Of a stretch of 14,918 bases of DNA, positions 7,429 to 13,471 are shown piece after piece; positions within the stretch are counted from its first letter, which is position 1; the number at the start of each line of letters is the position of its first letter. The notes below the pieces were generated by a model, which searched no databases, was not told the origin of the DNA, and saw nothing but the letters and a program-made list of their open reading frames with translations. The translations under genes and the position numbers were made by a program. The stretch spans positions 1-14,918 of the forward strand of contig JAUYMX010000087.1 in NCBI GenBank assembly GCA_030699345.1, given 5' to 3'. Source of the stretch: Methylococcaceae bacterium (GTDB lineage: Bacteria > Pseudomonadota > Gammaproteobacteria > Methylococcales > Methylomonadaceae).

Positions 7429-7467
7429 ATTGACACAACAAATTATAAGTACTGTTTTCTTGTCAAT
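7429..7467. promoter_or_regulatory. possible clpS promoter region with inverted repeat
   Basis: ATTGACA (7429-7435) and TGTCAAT (7461-7467) form a perfect 7-bp inverted repeat with a 25-nt spacer. A minus-strand TATAAT lies between them (7442-7447) and would suit clpS. The minus-strand TTGACA of the right arm is only 13 nt from that -10, too close for a standard -35. The dyad may be an operator shared by clpS and nudJ. The rest of the gap up to nudJ (to 7571) shows no further gene. Confidence 0.3.
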
Positions 7468-7571
7468 TTATTCAATTAAATCATTCGATTGAGTTGTAGA
7501 TTTGATCATTGCCAACATGGCATCCACATAATCTTGTAAAATATCAAATTTTTGAGATTCGGAATTTCGCA

Positions 7572-8033
7572 ATGGTTTGGAAACCACACGTTACAGTAGC
7601 AGCAGTGGTCGAACGAGATGGTCGTTTTTTACTTGTTGAAGAGCATACTCCTCATGGATTGCAGTTCAATCAACCCGCTGGACATTTGGAAGAAAACGAG
7701 GATTTGATTGCCGCTGTTAAAAGGGAAGTGCAAGAAGAAACTGCCTGGCAGTTTGAGCCGGAATCGCTTGTGTCGGTGCAACTATGGCGCAAAAATCCAG
7801 ACTATCCGAGCTTTATGAGATTCTGCTTTGCCGGACATTGCCACTCGCATGCACCTGAACAAAAGCTAGATGAAGGGATCGTTGCTACACATTGGCTTAG
7901 TTACGATGAGATCGTCGCCGAACGACACCGTCTTCGTAGTCCACTTGTATTGTTTAGTGTTGATGAATTTTTGAGTGGGCAGCGTTTTCCATTGTCATTA
8001 TTAAAATCCTTCCTTGATGTTGACTATGCGTAA
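7572..8033 (+). CDS. nudJ: Nudix hydrolase, NudJ-like
   Basis: NudJ-type Nudix enzymes hydrolyse nucleotide and thiamine pyrophosphates (E. coli NudJ acts on HMP-PP). From ATG 7572 the protein is 153 residues, exactly the E. coli NudJ length, and starts MVWKPHVTVAAVV like NudJ (MFKPHVTVACVV). An upstream in-frame ATG at 7509 adds 21 residues absent from the family. The Nudix box runs from G37 to W59 with E43 and REVQEE (51-56), but the normally conserved glycine near its end is Ala58. LRSPLV and the SGQRFPL tail also match NudJ. Ribosome site is weak (GGA about 8 nt upstream). The gene overlaps mnmA by 8 nt, as expected for translational coupling, and the same neighbour pair exists in E. coli, which supports the NudJ assignment. 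Confidence 0.88.
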   Translation: MVWKPHVTVAAVVERDGRFLLVEEHTPHGLQFNQPAGHLEENEDLIAAVKREVQEETAWQFEPESLVSVQLWRKNPDYPSFMRFCFAGHCHSHAPEQKLDEGIVATHWLSYDEIVAERHRLRSPLVLFSVDEFLSGQRFPLSLLKSFLDVDYA

Positions 8034-9120
8034 AAACATAATTGTCGGCATGTCCGGAGGTGTTGATTCATCTGTAACTGCCTTAATTCTCCAGGAACAA
8101 GGTCATAAAGTGACCGGCTTATTTATGAAAAACTGGGAGGAGGATGATGGCACCGAATTCTGTACAGCCATGCAAGACCTTGCTGACGCCCAGCAAGTTT
8201 GCGATACATTGGGTATAGAGCTGAAAACAGTCAACTTTGCCGCAGAATATTGGGATGAAGTGTTTGAAGTGTTTTTGTCTGAGTTCAAGGCTGGCCGGAC
8301 GCCAAATCCGGATATTCTCTGTAACAAGCACGTTAAGTTCAAAGCTTTTTTGAATTATGCAACCGAAGATTTGGGTGCTGAATACATTGCTACCGGTCAT
8401 TACGCCCGCGTTGCTGAAAAGAACGGCGAATTCCAGTTATTAAAGGGGCTGGATCCTAATAAGGAGCAAAGTTATTTCCTTTATACCCTTGGTCAAAAAG
8501 CCTTATCAAAAACCTTGTTCCCGATCGGTCATTTGCACAAGCCGGAAATTAGAGCAATGGCAGATAAAGCTGGCTTTGCCAACAGTCGAAAAAAAGACAG
8601 CACAGGTATTTGTTTTATCGGCGAGCGTAAATTTACCGAATTTCTCCAGCGTTATCTTCCTACCCAGCCTGGCGAAATGCGTACTCCTGAAGGCCAATAT
8701 ATCGGCAAACACCATGGTTTGATGTATTACACCTTTGGTCAGCGTCAGGGTTTGGGTATCGGTGGTGTAAAAGATGCTCCCGATGAACCATGGTACGTTC
8801 TGGAAAAAGATCTGGAAAATAATGTTCTTATCGTAGGGCAGGGGCATGACCACCCTTTAATGCTCCACAACATCCTAGAAGCTTGCCAATTAGATTGGTG
8901 TAGCGATAAACCCTTAACACAGCCGCTGCGTTGCGCCGCAAAAACCCGTTACCGCCAGGCTGATCAGGCTTGTTTTCTGGAACCATTGGGTGATGACCGT
9001 TGTCGTGCCGTGTTTGATGAGCCGCAACGAGCAATCACACCTGGCCAATCAGTCGTTTTTTATGACGGCGATATTTGTTTGGGTGGTGGGATTATTGAAT
9101 CCAGATCAAACGCAAGCTAA
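8026..9120 (+). CDS. mnmA: tRNA-specific 2-thiouridylase MnmA
   Basis: MnmA puts sulfur on C2 of uridine 34 in tRNAs for Lys, Glu and Gln, using ATP and sulfur relayed from IscS through the Tus proteins. The 364-residue protein has the PP-loop SGGVDSS (10-16). It also has FMKNWEEDDG, the catalytic C99 in TPNPDILCN, and the persulfide C196 in DSTGICFIGE. A C-terminal beta-barrel region ends GQSVVFYDGDICLGGGIIE. Length is normal. I chose ATG 8026 (MRKNIIVGMSGG); ATG 8017 would add three residues, and neither has a clear ribosome site. Initiation inside the end of nudJ suggests coupling. The purB gene follows after 34 nt with no hflD between them. Confidence 0.96.
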   Translation: MRKNIIVGMSGGVDSSVTALILQEQGHKVTGLFMKNWEEDDGTEFCTAMQDLADAQQVCDTLGIELKTVNFAAEYWDEVFEVFLSEFKAGRTPNPDILCNKHVKFKAFLNYATEDLGAEYIATGHYARVAEKNGEFQLLKGLDPNKEQSYFLYTLGQKALSKTLFPIGHLHKPEIRAMADKAGFANSRKKDSTGICFIGERKFTEFLQRYLPTQPGEMRTPEGQYIGKHHGLMYYTFGQRQGLGIGGVKDAPDEPWYVLEKDLENNVLIVGQGHDHPLMLHNILEACQLDWCSDKPLTQPLRCAAKTRYRQADQACFLEPLGDDRCRAVFDEPQRAITPGQSVVFYDGDICLGGGIIESRSNAS

Positions 9121-9154
9121 ACAATTTTTTAAAAGTGTATAACTCGGATTAATC

Positions 9155-10519
9155 ATGACCAATTTTTCATTAACAGCTATATCCCCAATCGATGGTCGCT
9201 ACGCCGATAAAGTCAGCGCGCTACGGCCAATTTTCAGCGAATACGGTTTAATTCGTTTTCGTGTACAAGTTGAAGTGCGCTGGTTGCAAGCGTTATCTAA
9301 GCATCCAAAAATCATTGAAGTCAGTTCTTTTAGTGATGCAGCAAATCAACTTTTAAATACTATCGTCAGCGATTTTTCCGAAGCTGATGCACAGCGCGTC
9401 AAAGATATTGAAAAAACCACTAATCATGATGTCAAAGCTGTTGAATATTTATTAAAAGAAAAGATTGCCGGCAATGCTGAGCTGGAAAAGGTCAGTGAAT
9501 TTATTCATTTTGCCTGTACCTCGGAAGACATTAATAACCTGTCATACGCATTGATGCTTAAAGAGGGGCGTGAAGTAATTAATGCACAAATTGATGATTG
9601 CATCAGTGCAATCAAAAAAATTGCCATTGATACTGCCGACCAACCTATGCTGTCTCGAACTCACGGACAATCAGCGACGCCAACCACTACCGGTAAAGAG
9701 TTCGCCAATGTCGCTGCGCGGCTATTACGTCAACAAGCGCAATTACAATCGGTAGTGTTGCTGGGTAAAATCAACGGCGCGGTCGGCAATTACAATGCAC
9801 ACGCGGTAGCTTATCCTGACGTGGATTGGGCAGAGTTTGCCAAGGACTTTGTTGAATCGCTGGGCTTACAATGGAATCCTTATACTATTCAAATTGAGCC
9901 TCACGATTATATCGCCGAGTTTTTCCATGCTTTATCACGTTTCAACACGATTCTGTTGGATTTTAACCGCGATATTTGGGGTTACATTTCCCTAGGTTAT
10001 TTCAAACAAAAAACCATTGCCGGCGAAGTTGGTTCATCGACTATGCCGCATAAAGTTAATCCAATTGATTTTGAAAACTCAGAAGGTAATTTAGGGCTTG
10101 CTAATGCGATATTTTCACATTTAGCCGAAAAACTACCCGTATCTCGCTGGCAGCGCGACTTGACCGATTCCACTGTGTTAAGAAACATTGGTGTCGGTAT
10201 TGCTCATACCAGTATCGCCATTCAGGCCAGCCTAAAAGGCATTTCCAAGTTACAAATTAATGTCGAGGCTATTGAAGCGGATCTTAATGCAAATTGGGAA
10301 GTGTTGGCTGAACCTATCCAGACAGTAATGCGTCGCTATGGCGTTGAAAAACCCTATGAAAAACTAAAAGAACTCACTAGAGGGCACCGGATTACACCTG
10401 AACAATTGCGTGTTTTTATAGAAAACCTGGATATTCCTGCTGATGCAAAGAGCGCTCTTTTAGATCTAACACCACGAACTTATATCGGTTATGCCGAACA
10501 ATTAGCCAAAAATATCTAA
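9155..10519 (+). CDS. purB: adenylosuccinate lyase
   Basis: PurB catalyses two fumarate-releasing steps: SAICAR to AICAR in purine synthesis and adenylosuccinate to AMP. The 454-residue protein is close to E. coli's 456 and begins SLTAISPIDGRYADKVSALR like that enzyme. Catalytic residues are visible: H170 in SRTHGQSATPTT, and S294/S295 in the signature SSTMPHKVNPIDFENSEGN, on the mobile loop. CTSEDINNLSYALM also matches. A GGA about 9 nt before ATG is a weak ribosome site. It lies 34 nt after mnmA and probably shares a transcript with nudJ-mnmA. A long AT-rich hairpin follows the gene and may end or stabilise that transcript. Confidence 0.97.
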   Translation: MTNFSLTAISPIDGRYADKVSALRPIFSEYGLIRFRVQVEVRWLQALSKHPKIIEVSSFSDAANQLLNTIVSDFSEADAQRVKDIEKTTNHDVKAVEYLLKEKIAGNAELEKVSEFIHFACTSEDINNLSYALMLKEGREVINAQIDDCISAIKKIAIDTADQPMLSRTHGQSATPTTTGKEFANVAARLLRQQAQLQSVVLLGKINGAVGNYNAHAVAYPDVDWAEFAKDFVESLGLQWNPYTIQIEPHDYIAEFFHALSRFNTILLDFNRDIWGYISLGYFKQKTIAGEVGSSTMPHKVNPIDFENSEGNLGLANAIFSHLAEKLPVSRWQRDLTDSTVLRNIGVGIAHTSIAIQASLKGISKLQINVEAIEADLNANWEVLAEPIQTVMRRYGVEKPYEKLKELTRGHRITPEQLRVFIENLDIPADAKSALLDLTPRTYIGYAEQLAKNI

Positions 10520-10554
10520 TTTATAAGCGGATAAAATTTGTAAGTTTATGATCA

Positions 10555-10602
10555 ATTTAAGTTGCTTAAGTGTCGGTTGTTTATCTCTTGAGTAACTTAA
10601 AT
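10555..10602. terminator. long imperfect hairpin downstream of purB
   Basis: ATTTAAGTTGCTTAAG (10555-10570) and CTTGAGTAACTTAAAT (10587-10602) form a 16-bp stem, with only two G-U positions if read as plus-strand RNA. The loop is 16 nt. No T-run follows directly, so it is not a classic intrinsic terminator. It could protect the 3' end of the mRNA, assist termination, or be an operator. The remaining sequence to 10703 shows no gene and no clear promoter. Confidence 0.4.
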
Positions 10603-10703
10603 AAATGCTTACCCGTTTTGCTAGCTGTGTAAAATATGACTTAGGTATTTCCTATCCCTTTCAACATAAACATCGCGTAAATTAAAGGTTTCCGAGCCAT
10701 AAA

Positions 10704-11249
10704 ATGAAAACCAAAATAGTCACAGTTATCGCCATTGCTCTATTGGTTGTTATTAACTTCAGTATCTGGAGTTATGTTAACAACCCCTTACAACTCCAAC
10801 CATGGACGAAAACCACCATGGGGGTTACTTTCGACCCTCCGCGTAAAGACGATACCCCAACTAGCGGCACTTTTCCAAGTGCAGAGGATATTGATAGCGA
10901 TCTGGCATTGCTCGCCAATAAGGCTTATGCGGTTCGGACCTATAGCGTGCTTAAAGGCTTAGATAAAATTCCTGAATTAGCCGCCAAACATAATCTGAAT
11001 GTCACAGTCGGTGCTTGGATCGACGGCAATTTGGAAAAAAATCGCCAAGAAATCGAAACATTGATTAACGTCAGCCGGGAAAATAATCCGAAGATTATTC
11101 GCTTAATGGTGGGTAACGAGGTGTTACTTCGTGATGACATTCCAGTACAGCAATTGATCGATTATATTCGTGAAGTCAAGCAGCGCACTTGGCGACCTGT
11201 AAGTACTTCTGAAACATGGATGTATGGATTAAACATCCCGAACTGGTAA
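10704..11249 (+). CDS. GH17 domain, N-terminal part of a frameshifted NdvB-like glucan synthase
   Basis: This frame encodes residues 1-172 of what should be one 879-residue protein, then about 10 out-of-frame residues to TAA. It opens with a membrane anchor (about residues 4-25, IVTVIAIALLVVINFSIWSY). A glycoside hydrolase family 17 domain follows, presumably in the periplasm: MGVTFDPP, VRTYSVLKGLDKIPELAAKH and MVGNEVLLR, where E139 is the expected acid/base. In proteobacterial GH17 domains of this type the activity is often beta-1,3-glucan transglycosylation rather than plain hydrolysis. Homology is lost after STSETW at about 11219, exactly where the next frame takes up the fold. The catalytic nucleophile lies on the other frame, so this product alone cannot be a working enzyme. 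No strong ribosome site is seen before ATG 10704. Confidence 0.85.
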   Translation: MKTKIVTVIAIALLVVINFSIWSYVNNPLQLQPWTKTTMGVTFDPPRKDDTPTSGTFPSAEDIDSDLALLANKAYAVRTYSVLKGLDKIPELAAKHNLNVTVGAWIDGNLEKNRQEIETLINVSRENNPKIIRLMVGNEVLLRDDIPVQQLIDYIREVKQRTWRPVSTSETWMYGLNIPNW

Positions 11250-13342
11250 ATGAAGTTGATTTTATTGCGGTACATATCTTGCCTTATTGGGAAGGCATAG
11301 CTGCGGAAGATGCCGTGGACTATGTGTTTGACCGTTACCATGACGTGCAAAAAGCTTATCCCAACAAGCCAATCATTATTACTGAAGTAGGCTGGCCGTC
11401 AGATGGTCAACCGTTTAAACATGCCACGGCATCCATTGCCAATCAGGCAAAGTTTTTGCGAGAGTTTCTCAATCGTGCAGATAAAGAAAAAATAACCTAC
11501 TACGTGGTTGACGCTTTTGACCAGCCTTGGAAAAAATCCATAGAAGGTTCTGCTGGTGCATACTGGGGCATTTTTAACGCCGATAGACAACCCAAATATC
11601 CGATGGACGGCGACGTCATTGCTTTGCCTGGTTGGCAACATTGGGCGACAGGGGCAGCTATTTTCAGTTTTGTGCTGATGATATTGTTCCTGTTTACTAG
11701 AAAAAGCTTGAAACTACCTGGTCTGCTATTTTTCGGCTTGGTAGCTAACCTTGCCGTTTCGGTGATCTTTTGGTCTGCATCTATCGGGGCTCAGCAATAC
11801 CAGACGCCTATTACAGCCGTATTCTGGGGGATTTTAATATTAATGCAGGTGATGGCCGCTGCCATTTTGCTGATAGAAAGCTTAGAAATAGCCGAAGTTA
11901 TTTGGCATCACAAAACCGCAAGAACCTTCCTGCCGCTGACACCTTCAGAAAGCTTTAAATACCCCAAGGTTTCATTGCATTTGCCGATTCATAACGAGCC
12001 ACCGATGATGGTGCGCAAAACCTTGGAAGCGCTTGCCAAAGTTGATTATCCCAACCTGGAAGTGTTGGTAATGGATAACAACACCTATGATCCGACAATA
12101 TGGGAACCTGTGCGGGATGATTGCGAACGCTTAGGGCCAATGTTTCGTTTTTTTCATTTGGAAAACTGGCCTGGTTTTAAGGCTGGGGCACTCAACCACG
12201 CTCTTGAGCAAACCGCACCGGATGCAGAAATAATTGCCGTTATCGATAGTGATTATATTTTGTCGCCTGATTGGCTCAAGTCTATGGTGCCGTATTTCGA
12301 TAACGAAAACGTCGGTTTCGTGCAATCGCCGCAGGATTATCGCGACCGCGATTTAAGCTCTTTCAAATCGTTTTGTTATTGGGAATATGCCGGGTTTTTT
12401 AATATCGGCATGGTGCAACGAAATGAATACAACGCCATTATTCAACACGGCACCATGACTATGGTCAGAAAGTCTGCGATGTTGGAAGTCGGTAACTGGG
12501 CGCAATGGTGTATTTGCGAAGATTCTGAATTGGGTTTGCGCTTGTATGAAGCAGGCTATGATTCGGTTTACGTTAAAGATTCTTTCGGTCAAGGCTTGAT
12601 GCCGGACACCATGTCCGGCTATATGACTCAGCGTTTCCGCTGGGTTTATGGGGCCATGCAAATTATCAAGGGGCATTGGCGCAGCTTTTTGCCATCTAAT
12701 AAATCGCCACTTACACCTGCTCAAAAATATTATTTTGTGGCTGGTTGGTTGCCGTGGTTTTCTGATGCATTAGCCTTGCTATTTACCGGCACTAGCTTAT
12801 TGTTGACGGCTGTCATTTTGTACGACCCAATTCATAGTGAATTACCATCCAATGTGTTTTTATTACCTACCATTGGTTTATTCAGCTTTAAAATACTCCG
12901 AGGCTTATGGCTTTACCAGGCGCGGGTTCCGTGTTCTTTTTGGCAGTCATTAGGTGCGGCATTGACGGGGTTATCTTTAACTCATACGGTGGCGAAAGGT
13001 ACTTTGCAAGGCTTGTTTACCTCGGGCAAACCATTTATGCGTACACCTAAGTACGAAAAACAAGGGCCATTAATTGCTGGTCTTCTGGTTATCCGTCAGG
13101 AATTACTGCTACTTATCTTAATAGGCTCAGCTATTGCCGCAATGGCATCTATTGAGCATTTTGATAACTTTAGTGGCCGCTTGTGGATCGCTATTTTATC
13201 CGTGCAGGTAGTGCCTTACGCTGCTGCTCTGGTAACTCTGCTTATTAGCATCGCGCCAAACTATCGGCTTAATAAATCTGGCTTGGATGCTGAAGATCTG
13301 GATAATGAAATTACCTCATCTACTGAGTCGAAAGAAAAATAA
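11216..13342 (+). CDS. rest of the GH17 domain fused to a GT2 membrane glucosyltransferase (NdvB-like), 5' part in another frame
   Basis: The frame resumes the GH17 fold at about 11219 (VWIKHPELVNEVDFIAVHIL). It carries the nucleophile in ITEVGWPSDG (E57 here, 228 in the joined protein). Three membrane segments follow (about 143-161, 168-188, 201-221). The cytoplasmic GT2 domain has MDNN (D287), the metal-binding IDSD (D344-D346), CEDSELGLRLYEAGY (E435-D436) and QRFRW (472-476), as in processive synthases such as cellulose synthase. About five more membrane segments lie between 505 and 680. This GH17-membrane-GT2 layout matches NdvB of Pseudomonas and Bradyrhizobium, which make (cyclic) beta-1,3-glucans from UDP-glucose for the periplasm. 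ATG 11216 is probably not a real start: the joined gene begins at 10704. A hairpin follows the stop. Confidence 0.88.
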   Translation: MDVWIKHPELVNEVDFIAVHILPYWEGIAAEDAVDYVFDRYHDVQKAYPNKPIIITEVGWPSDGQPFKHATASIANQAKFLREFLNRADKEKITYYVVDAFDQPWKKSIEGSAGAYWGIFNADRQPKYPMDGDVIALPGWQHWATGAAIFSFVLMILFLFTRKSLKLPGLLFFGLVANLAVSVIFWSASIGAQQYQTPITAVFWGILILMQVMAAAILLIESLEIAEVIWHHKTARTFLPLTPSESFKYPKVSLHLPIHNEPPMMVRKTLEALAKVDYPNLEVLVMDNNTYDPTIWEPVRDDCERLGPMFRFFHLENWPGFKAGALNHALEQTAPDAEIIAVIDSDYILSPDWLKSMVPYFDNENVGFVQSPQDYRDRDLSSFKSFCYWEYAGFFNIGMVQRNEYNAIIQHGTMTMVRKSAMLEVGNWAQWCICEDSELGLRLYEAGYDSVYVKDSFGQGLMPDTMSGYMTQRFRWVYGAMQIIKGHWRSFLPSNKSPLTPAQKYYFVAGWLPWFSDALALLFTGTSLLLTAVILYDPIHSELPSNVFLLPTIGLFSFKILRGLWLYQARVPCSFWQSLGAALTGLSLTHTVAKGTLQGLFTSGKPFMRTPKYEKQGPLIAGLLVIRQELLLLILIGSAIAAMASIEHFDNFSGRLWIAILSVQVVPYAAALVTLLISIAPNYRLNKSGLDAEDLDNEITSSTESKEK

Positions 13343-13361
13343 CCCCTGATTTACAGTTGCG

Positions 13362-13394
13362 ATACAGGCAATAATGATTCGTTATTGCCTGTAT
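13362..13394. terminator. strong hairpin after the GH17-GT2 gene
   Basis: ATACAGGCAATAA (13362-13374) and TTATTGCCTGTAT (13382-13394) are perfect reverse complements, giving a 13-bp stem and a 7-nt loop, 19 nt after the stop codon. There is no following T-run, only TCATAACACCTTTC. It most likely marks the transcript end, but it could also be an operator for the downstream Hsp70 gene. Confidence 0.5.
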
Positions 13395-13471
13395 TCATAA
13401 CACCTTTCATTAATTGTTATGTTTGTCCCACGTTGTTTCATCAGACAAACAACATACCGACAAATATTATC

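Noticed and set aside
8103..9034. Several minus-strand open frames of 68-115 codons inside mnmA
   Set aside because: They overlap conserved mnmA coding sequence, have no domain signs and no ribosome sites; antisense shadows.
11205..11230. Programmed -1 ribosomal frameshift in the GH17-GT2 gene
   Set aside because: No slippery heptamer of the X XXY YYZ type and no clear downstream stimulator; homologues of this fusion are normally single-frame as far as I know. A plain indel is simpler.
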